Below, in pieces: positions 26,840-34,921 of a stretch of 64,000 nucleotides of DNA. The stretch comes from Mycobacterium sp. ITM-2016-00318 (GTDB lineage: Bacteria > Actinomycetota > Actinomycetes > Mycobacteriales > Mycobacteriaceae), in assembly GCF_002968285.2 (NCBI RefSeq), contig NZ_CP134400.1, positions 806,001 through 870,000 of the forward strand. Reading direction: 5' to 3'. Within the stretch, counting starts at the first letter, position 1. Every line of letters starts with the position of its first letter. Position numbers and translations under genes: made by a program. A model generated the notes under the pieces. It searched no databases. It was not told the DNA's origin and saw nothing but the letters and a program-made list of their open reading frames with translations.

Positions 26840-28395
26840 CAGAACGGTTGGTGACGACGGGCTTGCGGGCCTTGATGCGCTCGCGGCTGATGGTGCCGCC
26901 CGGGCCGACGGCGATGCTCCGCCTTGGTCGCGAGGTTGCCCGCGGGCGCACGAACCTAGCGACCTTGCTGGGGATGGGCGCCGCCCGCTGGCCGAATCGG
27001 ACAGCGGTGATCGACGACGAGGGTGACATCAGCTATCGCGAATTACTCTTGTGCACAAAGAGTCTCGCCGATGAGCTGCAACTCCGCGGCAGCGGCCCGG
27101 GGCACGCGGTCGGAGTCCTGTGCCGCAACGGGCGGGCTTTCGTCGCCGCTGTTTTCGCTGGAGCCATGGTCGGAACCGACGTAGTGCTGCTGAACACGGA
27201 GTTCCAGGCCGAGTCGCTGGCCGCCGCGCTTCGCAGTCACCGGATCGGACTGGTTGTCTGTGACAGCGAGTTCGCTCCGCTCGTGCGTGACGCGGACGAC
27301 GGGGTCACGGTGGTCGATGCAGCGGACGTCGATGTGCGCGAGGGTGTGCGGCCTGCTGTGGCGGCGGCCGGCCGAATCGTCCTGCTGACCTCCGGCACGA
27401 CCGGCGCACCGAAAGGCGTGCCCCGTCAGCCGAAAATCCGGATGGCATTGGGCATCGGCGCATCGATCCTCGACCGCACGGGGCTTCGGATCGGGTCACG
27501 AATCTCGGTTCCGGTGCCGATGTTTCACGGCCTGGGGTTCGGCATGCTAATGCTAACCCTGGGTCTTGGCGGCACTGTGCTCACCGGTCGGCGCTACGAC
27601 GCCGAAGCCACACTGGTTCAGGCCTCGCAACATCGCGCCGACGCGTTGACTGTTGTGCCGGTCATGCTTGCGCGCATTCTGGACCTGAACAAAGACGTAC
27701 GAACGCGACATCTGTTGCCGTCGCTACGAGTCGTGGTATCGAGCGGGGCCCGGCTTGATCCGAGCCTGGCCAGGCGGTTCTCGGAGGCCTACGGCGACAT
27801 CATCTACAACGGTTACGGTTCTTCGGAAGTCGGGATCGGTTCTCTCGCAACGCCGATGGACCTCAAGGAGGCACCGGAGACGGTGGGCAGGCCCGTTGTC
27901 GGCTGCGCGGTGCGGATCCTCGACGAGCACGGCGGGGTTTCCGGTCCGGAGGTGACAGGGCGAGTTTTCGTCGGCGGCGACTTGACGTTCGAGGGATACA
28001 CGGGCGGCGAAAGCAAGGACGTCGTCGGCGACATGATGGACACCGGCGACATGGGCTACCTGGACCGGGTGGGACGGTTGTTCATCGTCGGCCGTGGCGA
28101 CGACATGATCGTGTCCGGGGGAGAGAACGTCTACCCGCGCGCGGTCGAGAATGCGCTCGCCGCACATCCGGACGTCGCCGACAACGCGGTGATCGGCGTG
28201 CCCGACGAAGACTACGGCCAACGGCTGGCGGCATTCGTCGTGCCGCAACCCGACGCCGACGTCGACGAAGAGTCGATTCGAAAGTTTCTGAAAGACAGGG
28301 TGTCTCGCTTCGAGCAGCCCCGGGATATCAGGATTGTCGAGAAGATTCCTCGCAATCCGGCGGGCAAGGTCGTCCGGAATGACCTGGCGCCCTGA
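26836..28395 (+). CDS. AMP-dependent fatty-acid-CoA ligase (FadD-like)
   Basis: 519 residues; start overlaps the SDR stop. Motifs: LLTSGTTGAPKGVPRQ (P-loop), NGYGSSEVGIG (A5 region), MMDTGDMGYLDRVGRLFIVG (A7-A8 hinge with Asp) and the terminal Lys in IPRNPAGKVVRNDL. The N-terminal helix region (LRALMRSRLMVPPGPTAML) is typical of FadD12-type mycobacterial ligases that sit beside WS/DGAT genes, but I do not assign a number. It activates a fatty acid as acyl-AMP and then acyl-CoA. In this operon it would feed the acyltransferase at 24497. Confidence 0.9.
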   Translation: MTERLVTTGLRALMRSRLMVPPGPTAMLRLGREVARGRTNLATLLGMGAARWPNRTAVIDDEGDISYRELLLCTKSLADELQLRGSGPGHAVGVLCRNGRAFVAAVFAGAMVGTDVVLLNTEFQAESLAAALRSHRIGLVVCDSEFAPLVRDADDGVTVVDAADVDVREGVRPAVAAAGRIVLLTSGTTGAPKGVPRQPKIRMALGIGASILDRTGLRIGSRISVPVPMFHGLGFGMLMLTLGLGGTVLTGRRYDAEATLVQASQHRADALTVVPVMLARILDLNKDVRTRHLLPSLRVVVSSGARLDPSLARRFSEAYGDIIYNGYGSSEVGIGSLATPMDLKEAPETVGRPVVGCAVRILDEHGGVSGPEVTGRVFVGGDLTFEGYTGGESKDVVGDMMDTGDMGYLDRVGRLFIVGRGDDMIVSGGENVYPRAVENALAAHPDVADNAVIGVPDEDYGQRLAAFVVPQPDADVDEESIRKFLKDRVSRFEQPRDIRIVEKIPRNPAGKVVRNDLAP

Positions 28396-28467
28396 CGACA
28401 TCGGGCGACTCGACCGCGGCGCGGCCAGGCTGGGAAACTGTTCGATACAGGGTGAATTGCGATTGAG

Positions 28468-28940
28468 TCATGGAACCCGGTGCTCCGGAGTCTGGCATTC
28501 GGGGCCGAACAATGGGACCCAGTTGCCGAGATACCAGAAGCCCCATTGCCGCATGCCGCCGTCGAAGGCGGGAGTGACCGTCTGACCGCCGTACTGCAGG
28601 GAAGCCGGAGGTAAACCATCGGGCGACGGCGGGGCCACGCACGGCGATAGCAGGACGGTAGTGGACTCCCATGAGTCGGAAGTGTGCGGCCAGAACGGAT
28701 CGGTCCACGGCAAGATCGGCGGTTCGCTCGGCGGGTCGGGAGGACGCGGGCACCAGAGCGGACGGCAGCCGTGACCGAAGTCGGTAGGCGAACCGTTCGG
28801 ATCACCGGGGGCTGCAGTAGGCGGAGCCGTTGGGGGAGTGTTGGATGCCGGAGTGCCGGCGGGACCGGGGGCGCCCTCGATCGGCGGTGAGCCAACGGGT
28901 AGTTCGATGATCGGTGGAGCACTGCCCGTTTGATCGGCCC
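28468..28940 (-). pseudogene. Proline-rich secreted-type protein, 5'-truncated
   Basis: The minus-strand frame encodes a Pro/Gly/Ala-rich stretch (SAPPIIELPVGSPPIEG, GPAGTPASNTPPTAPPT) followed by a Trp/Cys-containing C-terminal module (CRPLWCPRPPDPP, PWTDPFWPHTSDSWES, GMRQWGFWYLGNWVPLFGPE). Such proteins in mycobacteria normally begin with a signal peptide. Here, upstream of about 28940 the frame runs into sequence that is the antisense of an SDR remnant, and no signal peptide or good start is present. I therefore read it as a gene that lost its 5' end. It could be a short intact cytoplasmic protein, but this is less likely. Confidence 0.6.
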
Positions 28941-29234
28941 CCGGCTCGCTGTGCATCCCGGCGGCATCAAGACCGCGGTGGCGCGCAATGCGACGGTCTC
29001 CGACGGCGAGGATGCGGCAACGTTCGCGGAGTTCTTCGACAAGTACCTGGCGCTGCATTCGCCGGAGATGGCCGCGGCGACGATAGTCGAGGTGTGCGCA
29101 ATGGCCGTGCGCGGGTGGTGATCGGCTGGGAGGCCAAAGCCCTCGACGTGCTGGCGCGGCTCACCGGGTCGGGCAATCAGCAGGTCATGGCCACCGGGGT
29201 TCGGCGGCTCTTCCCGTGGGCCAACAGGCGCTGA
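28936..29234 (+). pseudogene. SDR C-terminal remnant (SadH-like), frameshifted
   Basis: From about 28945 the plus strand encodes AVHPGGIKTAVARNA and then FFDKYLALHSPEMAAATIVE, the C-terminal third of a SadH-like short-chain dehydrogenase. Near 29090 one G is missing: the continuing sequence GVRNGRARVVIGWEAKAL is in the next frame, ending at the TGA at 29232-29234 after VRRLFPWANRR. Neither the NAD-binding N-terminus nor the Y-x3-K active site is present. The 5' break coincides with the break of the proline-rich gene on the other strand. Confidence 0.85.
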
Positions 29235-29362
29235 CCGCTCAGCCGAGGTCGTCGAGACTGCGGACAGATCGCAATGTCGCCGAAATTTGCGATCTCCCCG
29301 CAGTTTCGGGTTTTTACCACTGCGGGGTAGCGGGCTAGCGATCCCATGGGAGACCATGAGGA

Positions 29363-30121
29363 ATGGCAGGCCACGTGGACGTGCGGGCGTACGCCGAGCT
29401 CAACGACTTCGTGCGACCCGAGTCGCGTGGTCTGACCGTCCGCCGGTCGTTCCGAACTCATCAGACAGTCAAAGACGTTCTCGAGGCGATGGGCATTCCG
29501 CACACCGAGGTGGACCTCATCGTGGTGAATGGGCACGCCGAGGACTTCACGCACCGCCCGGCTCCCGGCGACCGCATCGCCGCCTACCCGATGTTCGAAG
29601 CGATCGACATCGGATCCACGGCCCGGCTGCGTCCGGTCCCGCTGCGCGATCCGCGCTTCGTCGTCGACGTCAACCTGGGTCGACTGGCGTGGCTGCTGCG
29701 ACTGCTCGGGTTTGACGTGGTGTGGTCGAGTGATGCCGACGACGAGACCCTGGTTGATACCAGCCTCACTCAGCGGCGCATCTTGCTAACCCGAGACCGC
29801 GCCCTGTTGAAGCGCCGCATCCTTACGCACGGCGTGTTCGTCCACTCTGACGAACCCGAGGAGCAGACGCTCGAGGTGATACGGCGTCTGGATCTAAGTG
29901 ACCGGCTCGCGCCGCCCGGCCGCTGCCTGCGCTGCAACGGTGAGCTGGTCGGGGTTGCGAAGGCAGAGGTTGTCGATCGCCTCGAACCGTTGACCCGCAG
30001 GTACTACACCGATTTCAGTCGGTGCGCCGACTGTGACCGGATCTACTGGCGCGGGTCACACCATGCACGGATGGTCAAATTCGTCGAACGGCTCCGCTGC
30101 CGGTTGAGCGACGCGACGTAA
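29363..30121 (+). CDS. Mut7-C RNase-domain protein with ubiquitin-like N-terminus
   Basis: 252 residues. The N-terminal 80 residues match the Mut7-C ubiquitin-like/MoaD-type domain (VDVRAYAELNDFVRPESRGL, VNGHAEDFTHRPAPGDRIAA). The Mut7-C domain follows: RFVVDVNLGRLAWLLRLLGF with a conserved early Asp, VVWSSDADDE, RILLTRDRALLKRR (Asp of the PIN-like fold) and a C-terminal zinc ribbon with CLRCNGEL and CADCDRIYWRGSHH. Mut7-C proteins have a PIN-like nuclease fold and are thought to act on RNA; the target is unknown. This is a widely conserved stand-alone bacterial architecture, and the length is normal. Confidence 0.9.
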   Translation: MAGHVDVRAYAELNDFVRPESRGLTVRRSFRTHQTVKDVLEAMGIPHTEVDLIVVNGHAEDFTHRPAPGDRIAAYPMFEAIDIGSTARLRPVPLRDPRFVVDVNLGRLAWLLRLLGFDVVWSSDADDETLVDTSLTQRRILLTRDRALLKRRILTHGVFVHSDEPEEQTLEVIRRLDLSDRLAPPGRCLRCNGELVGVAKAEVVDRLEPLTRRYYTDFSRCADCDRIYWRGSHHARMVKFVERLRCRLSDAT

Positions 30122-30128
30122 GGCCCGG

Positions 30129-30749
30129 TCAGGCCATCTCGGGCACACGCAGGTGGGCGAGTGCCAACTCGAAGTCGCACTGGTCGAGTACCTCCGCGTC
30201 TGCGTCCCGGCTGCCCGTGGCTTTGATCCTGTCCAGCTGGTCCTTGTTCTGCTCGATCGCTTCGGCGTTGTCGAAGGTCGCCGCGGCCACTCCGCGACCG
30301 GAGGCCCGGTCGACGAGCAGGCTGGCACTACAGAATCCCTCTAGTTCCTCGAGAGCGGGCATGATGGTCGCCTTGTAGAACTCGATGCCTCCGTCGAGTT
30401 GATCCGGATCGACTTTGACCCAGGTGGCTCGAACGCAGGCGCCCTCACCCGCGCGGTGCTCGCGGTGCATGACAGCGATCTCCCATTCCTCTATTTGGGC
30501 GCCACCACCGAATAGCTCCGCGGCCCGATCCCGCATCGGCCGCAGGGTCCCCGCGCTCGCGCGCATTGCCTCCTCGGACTCCCAGGCGCTGGTGGCAATG
30601 CAGCGGCCAGACCTCCGGTCGACCAATAAGGACAGGCCGACGCACCCGTCGACGGCCTCGATCGCGGGCATCACCTTATCGCGCATGTGCGTAATACCGG
30701 CGTCGATAGATGTGGGCTGCGCCTGGATTGTGGTGCTTCGTGCATACAT
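30129..30749 (-). CDS. Tandem ABM-like (dimeric alpha/beta barrel) protein
   Basis: 206 residues from the ATG at 30749, with GGAGG six bases upstream. The protein is an internal duplication. The first half has [20 protein letters not shown] then [19 protein letters not shown]; the second has [20 protein letters not shown] then [20 protein letters not shown]. Each half matches a ferredoxin-like ABM (antibiotic biosynthesis monooxygenase)/stress-responsive barrel unit, so one chain would build the barrel that other members make as a dimer. His residues in the first half might bind a ligand, but no activity can be assigned. It is convergent with the Mut7-C gene (7 bp apart). Confidence 0.8.
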   Translation of the reverse strand: MYARSTTIQAQPTSIDAGITHMRDKVMPAIEAVDGCVGLSLLVDRRSGRCIATSAWESEEAMRASAGTLRPMRDRAAELFGGGAQIEEWEIAVMHREHRAGEGACVRATWVKVDPDQLDGGIEFYKATIMPALEELEGFCSASLLVDRASGRGVAAATFDNAEAIEQNKDQLDRIKATGSRDADAEVLDQCDFELALAHLRVPEMA

Positions 30750-31013
30750 GATCTGCCTCCGTTGTATGTGGGGCAGCGTCTCGACGGCGCCGCCGGACCA
30801 CTTCATCGTCCTCCCACGAGCAACGCGTGGCAACGGGTGGCGGCTGTCAACCTGTGGCAATTTCTGATTCGCTGAAACCCGCTGCGCACCCGAGCAATAC
30901 GTCCTTCGCAATCAAGCACAACTAATGATTACTGGGGTCAGGTGGTGGTGACGGCGACCGCCAGACGCGAGTTGAATTCACGCGCAAGAACAGAGATCGT
31001 CGACTCGATGCAG

Positions 31014-32402
31014 TTAGTCGGGCGCCACGTCCGGGTCGGGGTCGGCGGCGCTCCCGGATGCAGCACTGCTGGCAGGTCGCAGCCGGGCGATGATGCCGTC
31101 GAGGTCGCGGATGAACATGTCGGACCGGAAGACGTGGCCGCCGGGGACCTCATGCGATTCATGCGGGATGCCAGCCTCGCGGAGGCGTTCGCGGAACTCC
31201 CGCTGGCCGGCGAGCACCTGTGTTTCGTTCACGCTGTCGAACCAGTTGAGCGGGTCCGGACTGGTACCGGCGACCAGGAAGATCCGCTTGTTTCGGTAGC
31301 TTTCGATCCGCTCGACCGGGTTGTCGGCGGTGACCCTGGCCTGGTCCCAGTTCGGCGCGCCGTACACCGTGCCGCCGCCCAGGTCCAGGACCGCCGACGT
31401 GATGTTTGCCCAGTGCACGACCAGGCCGAAGTCTCGGCGCAGACTCGCCGGGCCGGAGTGGCTGCTCACCGAGGCGAAGTGGCCGTAGTACTTGGCTGCG
31501 TACTTGAGCGCACCGAAGCCACCCATGGAGAACCCGGAGACCGCACGGCCGTCGTACTCGGCGAACGTTCGGAAGTTCGCCTCGATCCACGGGAGCAGCT
31601 GGGCGATGTGGAAAGTCTCCCAGTTCCTCGGGCCGACGAACGAGCTGACCGGGTTGGAGTACCAGCCCGCGTGCCCGCCGTCGGGCATCACGACGATGAT
31701 CGGCTTTCCGGCGGTCAGATTGCGGATACCCAGAAAGTCGAACTGGCGGAAATCATCATTGCCGCCGTGAAACATGTAGAGGACGGGATATCTGAGACCG
31801 CTGGTGCGGTATCCATCGGGAAGCAGGACGTTTACACCGGGGTTCCAGCCGATCGCCGAGGTCTGGAACCGGTAGTACCACAGGCGGGGGTCATTCTCAT
31901 TGCGGTCCACGATCCGCAGGCCGAACCCGTCGCTGCGCCCGACGAATATGACCAGGACCCGCCCGACGTTGATGGAGTTGGGATTCGGGACGCCGTTGAC
32001 GGTGGCGATGAGCGGATAAAGCGTGGCGTCTCCATAGAAGCGCTGTGCCAAACCGGACAGTGTGTCTCCCGCGACAACGGTGTATCTCGTGATTTCTGGG
32101 ATGATCAGCCGTTGCCCTGCCGTGATGGCGGCGGATTCGGCGATCCCGCTGGCGGTGGCGATCAGCCAATCCAGTTGCGCGTCACCGTAGAAGCGCTGTG
32201 CCAAACCGGACAGCGTGTCTCCCGCGACAACGGTGTATCTCGTGAAGTCGGGCATGATCAACCGTTGCCCTACATTGATGACGTTGGGATCAGCGATCCC
32301 GCTGGCGGTGGCGATCAGCCGATACAGCTCCGCGTCCCCATAGAAGCGCAGCGCCAGTGCCGACAGCGTTTCCCCCGCGACGACAGTATGTGTTCTGACC
32401 AT
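31014..32402 (-). CDS. Triple-LysM esterase (EstD/antigen-85-like alpha/beta hydrolase)
   Basis: 462 residues from the ATG at 32402, chosen because AAGGAGGGG lies 6-7 bases upstream. Three LysM peptidoglycan-binding modules come first (about 4-51, 56-102, 107-152), each starting with HTVVAGETLS or YTVVAGDTLSGLAQRFYGD. An alpha/beta hydrolase of the esterase-D/mycolyltransferase type follows: VNVLLPDGYRTSGLRYPVLY, MFHGGNDDFRQ, nucleophile elbow SGFSMGGFGALK (Ser292), acid region LVAGTSPDPLNW and His in SHEVPGGHVFRS. No signal peptide precedes the first LysM, although both halves suggest action at the cell wall. The last two LysM modules are nearly identical at DNA level, a sign of recent internal duplication. 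Confidence 0.9.
   Translation of the reverse strand: MVRTHTVVAGETLSALALRFYGDAELYRLIATASGIADPNVINVGQRLIMPDFTRYTVVAGDTLSGLAQRFYGDAQLDWLIATASGIAESAAITAGQRLIIPEITRYTVVAGDTLSGLAQRFYGDATLYPLIATVNGVPNPNSINVGRVLVIFVGRSDGFGLRIVDRNENDPRLWYYRFQTSAIGWNPGVNVLLPDGYRTSGLRYPVLYMFHGGNDDFRQFDFLGIRNLTAGKPIIVVMPDGGHAGWYSNPVSSFVGPRNWETFHIAQLLPWIEANFRTFAEYDGRAVSGFSMGGFGALKYAAKYYGHFASVSSHSGPASLRRDFGLVVHWANITSAVLDLGGGTVYGAPNWDQARVTADNPVERIESYRNKRIFLVAGTSPDPLNWFDSVNETQVLAGQREFRERLREAGIPHESHEVPGGHVFRSDMFIRDLDGIIARLRPASSAASGSAADPDPDVAPD
32035..32245 (-). repeat. Internal LysM DNA repeat (58-bp units, 153 bp apart)
   Basis: Bases 32035-32092 and 32188-32245 match with a single mismatch; the offset of 153 bp equals 51 codons, one LysM module. 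The near-perfect identity shows module duplication or recent gene conversion between LysM 2 and LysM 3. Confidence 0.85.
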
Positions 32403-32565
32403 TCGAACCCCTCCTTCAGTTGCAACTGGCTCTGGTACCACAGCCGTAGACCGAGAATTGTCGGTGTGTTTGCACTGATAGGGCGGTGACTGCGGCACCT
32501 TTCCAATCTTTTTGAGGACTGCCGAAAGTAATGATGCCGCAACCGCTGTAACCGCGGACTGAGAT

Positions 32566-32712
32566 TTACAGGTGGGAGCGGAGGAATCTCAAAACATCGT
32601 CTGCGGCGGCGAATCCGCCGCGGTGGCTTTTCATCGGGCATCACGATCAGCTCGACATTGGACGGGTAGCTGACGGCCTGCTTGGCAAGGGGTAAACGCG
32701 TGGCGGGGACTT
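32566..32712 (-). pseudogene. Alpha/beta-hydrolase C-terminal remnant
   Basis: The minus strand encodes LPLAKQAVSYPSNVELIVMP and then, after a frameshift near 32620, SHRGGFAAADDVLRFLRSHL followed by TAA at 32566-32568. This closely parallels the end of the hydrolase at 4270-5313 (acid-to-His segment and SHLGGFATADEVLAFIRSHL). The rest of the gene is missing and the frame is broken. Confidence 0.75.
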
Positions 32713-32845
32713 CGGCGCGATCTTGACGTGTCGGTGCCTGGTGCTATCCATATTGCGGTACGCCGAGATGGAGGTAGTCATCGTCAGGGACAGTTGGTGC
32801 TGGGTCCGGTGACGGTGGATTTTCAGCGGACATTGCGAATCCCGG

Positions 32846-32977
32846 CAGTCGCTCGGTGTCGATGTCGTGCAGCACCACCCGCGTCGAGCTCAGCTCCGGG
32901 AACGACAGGATATCGCCGAGCAGTTCGCGGGTGAACTCGACGCTGCCCGCGCCGATGATGACGACGGTGGTTTCACT
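32846..32977 (-). pseudogene. GH4 (alpha-galactosidase/alpha-glucosidase) N-terminal remnant
   Basis: The minus strand encodes SETTVVIIGAGSVEFTRELL and then GDILSFPELSSTRVVLHDID, the NAD-binding start of a glycoside hydrolase family 4 enzyme (GAGS motif). Only about 44 of the expected 430-450 residues remain; afterwards the frame is unrelated and stops at 32744. No start codon remains in frame next to it: it begins right at the stop of the EamA gene. GH4 enzymes release galactose or glucose from glycosides with NAD and Mn, so the intact enzyme would have belonged to the adjacent sugar operon. Confidence 0.75.
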
Positions 32978-33941
32978 GCACCGTCCGGCGTTCGGCGGTT
33001 GTCGGCGTATCGGCGACGACGGCTTCGGTGAGGGCCTCGCCGCGCTTCTCATCGCTGTAGACCATCAGCGTCGAGCCGACGAGCGCCAGGACGATGCCGA
33101 TCGCTCCGTACGGCGTGGGCAAGGTCTGGTAAGCGATCAGCGAGATGGTGACGGTCAGTGCAGGCGCGAGCGCATTCGTCGTCGGTGCCACGATCGACGC
33201 CTTGCCGCGGGCGAGCGCCATCACGAGGAACAGCGCGCCCACCGCGTTGAGCACCTGGGTTCCTGCCGTCAATGCGGGTGCCTGCCAGGGGAAGTCGGTG
33301 GGGAGGCCGCCGGCCATGATCAGCGCAACCGGGATCAGCGCCAGCGCGGTGATCGTCATCCAGCCGAACGTGGTGGCTTCGTTGACGCCGATCGTCGCGG
33401 CCTTACGCATGAAGTAGGCCTGCACGCCCCACGCCACGCAGATCAGGATCGCCAGCAGCAGCCACGGACCCTTCGATTCCTCGTCCTCGCCGCCGGTGAT
33501 GGTGAACAACACGATGGCGGTCAGCGCAAAGACGAGCCCGACGACGGCAAGAGGCCTGAGCCGTTCGCGCAGAAGCACCATCGCCATCAGGACGGTGATC
33601 GCGGGGGAGATCGAGATGATCGGGAAGATGAGGTACGCCGGACCCATCGTCAGCGCCTGGAACAGGATCAGCTGGCCGCCTGCGCCGGTGAGCCCGATCA
33701 GCAGGCCGTAAATCGTCGCGGCCGGGCGGCGGTCCCACTTCTGGCCGCGCAAGATGAAGGCGGCGGGGATGAGCATCGTCAGCGCCCAGATGCTGTAGAT
33801 CATCTCGTCGGGGTAGTCGTACTTCGTTGCGGGCAGAGCGGAGAACGCGCCCCAGACACCCCAGAACAGGATGAGCAGGGCGGCGTAGAAGATCCAGCTG
33901 CGGGTCTGCGTCGTCTTGGCAGTGGTTTCAGTCATGATCAT
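32973..33941 (-). CDS. EamA/DMT-family transporter
   Basis: 322 residues with about ten hydrophobic helices and the two-repeat EamA plan: ALLILFWGVWGAFSALPATK at the start, then LLIGLTGAGGQLILFQALTM, VLMAMVLLRERLRPLAVVGL (end of repeat 1) and TISLIAYQTLPTPYGAIGIV in repeat 2. Drug/metabolite transporters move small metabolites, often sugars or amino acids. An ATG six bases further in (33935) is an alternative start. Its ATG follows the kinase stop directly (TGAATG), so it is last in the sugar operon and is probably the importer or exporter for the sugar handled there. Confidence 0.88.
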   Translation of the reverse strand: MIMTETTAKTTQTRSWIFYAALLILFWGVWGAFSALPATKYDYPDEMIYSIWALTMLIPAAFILRGQKWDRRPAATIYGLLIGLTGAGGQLILFQALTMGPAYLIFPIISISPAITVLMAMVLLRERLRPLAVVGLVFALTAIVLFTITGGEDEESKGPWLLLAILICVAWGVQAYFMRKAATIGVNEATTFGWMTITALALIPVALIMAGGLPTDFPWQAPALTAGTQVLNAVGALFLVMALARGKASIVAPTTNALAPALTVTISLIAYQTLPTPYGAIGIVLALVGSTLMVYSDEKRGEALTEAVVADTPTTAERRTVQ

Positions 33942-34919
33942 TCACCTCGTCGATTGGTTCTCGGAAAGTTGTTGTATGGCAACCGCACTCAGTGCATGTC
34001 CGCTGTGTTTGGCGGCGTACAGCGCGGCGCCCACGGCTGGATCGAGCCGCGGAGTCTGGAGGTCGTACTTGGCGGGAGCGCTCTGCATCGCGGTGACGAA
34101 CAGTTCGAGATAGCCCTCGTGCTTGAACATGCCGCCGGAGTAGGACACAGGCACGGACTCCTCGTCGGTGAATTTGATCAGAGTCCGGGTGGTCTCGATC
34201 AGCAAGACGAGCTCGTCGACCGCCGCGGACAGGATGCGCTGGGAGGCCTCGTCGCCGGCGTCCGCGGCTTCGCAGATCGTGGTGGCCAGGGCGGCGATCT
34301 TGCTGCGGTTGCCCTTCCACGTGTCGATCACCAGGCTGACGACGTCGAGATCACCGTCGACCTCGAGGCGCTCCATGAGCATCGCGTGCAGCGGGCCGTG
34401 TGGCATGCGGCCGTCGCTCATTCGGGAGAACGCGTTGAGCCCTTGTGCGGCAATCCAATAGGCCGAACCCTCGTCTCCGAACAGTTCGCCCCAGCCGCCG
34501 ACCCGTCGGCCGACGCCTTGGCGTTCGCCGTAGGTCATCGACCCGGTGCCGCTGATGACGTTGATGCCGTCTTCGCCGGCGAGCGAGCCGGCCCAGCCGC
34601 ACACCATGTCGTTGTCGCAGCTGTACCGGTCGTGGCCGAGCACGCCTCGCGGAACCGCGTTGAGCTGTTCGATGTCGCCACTGGCCTCGCCGTAGCCGGG
34701 CAGTCCGAAGAACGCGGCGTCGATATCGTCGGGCTTGATGTCGGCCTGGGTGCAGATGTCCGTAACACCCTGCGCGAGAGATTTTTCGACGACCTCGAAG
34801 CCGTCGTTGAAGTAGTACGAGGCCGGCGCGGTGGCGCGGGCGATGACGCGTCCGGTGTCGTCAATGAGCGCGAACGCGGTCTTCGAGCCGCCGCCGTCAA
34901 CCCCGAGATAACGGGCCAT
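33942..34919 (-). CDS. BadF/BadG/BcrA/BcrD-family sugar kinase (N-acetylhexosamine-kinase-like)
   Basis: 325 residues from the ATG at 34919 (MARYLGVDGGGSKTAFALID), the phosphate-1 motif DGGGSKT of the hexokinase/actin fold. Further motifs: GLPGYGEASGD, the phosphate-2 region NVISGTGSMTYGERQGVGRR, GGWGELFGDEGSAYWIA and the adenosine region VPVSYSGGMFKHEGYL. The family includes eukaryotic-type N-acetylglucosamine kinases. It would phosphorylate the incoming amino sugar. Two bases separate it from the isomerase stop. Confidence 0.88.
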   Translation of the reverse strand: MARYLGVDGGGSKTAFALIDDTGRVIARATAPASYYFNDGFEVVEKSLAQGVTDICTQADIKPDDIDAAFFGLPGYGEASGDIEQLNAVPRGVLGHDRYSCDNDMVCGWAGSLAGEDGINVISGTGSMTYGERQGVGRRVGGWGELFGDEGSAYWIAAQGLNAFSRMSDGRMPHGPLHAMLMERLEVDGDLDVVSLVIDTWKGNRSKIAALATTICEAADAGDEASQRILSAAVDELVLLIETTRTLIKFTDEESVPVSYSGGMFKHEGYLELFVTAMQSAPAKYDLQTPRLDPAVGAALYAAKHSGHALSAVAIQQLSENQSTR

Positions 34920-34921
34920 CG

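Noticed and set aside
30942..32489. Long open frame on the plus strand opposite the LysM-esterase
   Set aside because: It is antisense to a protein with three LysM modules and a full hydrolase fold. Its translation is low-complexity with no family motif.
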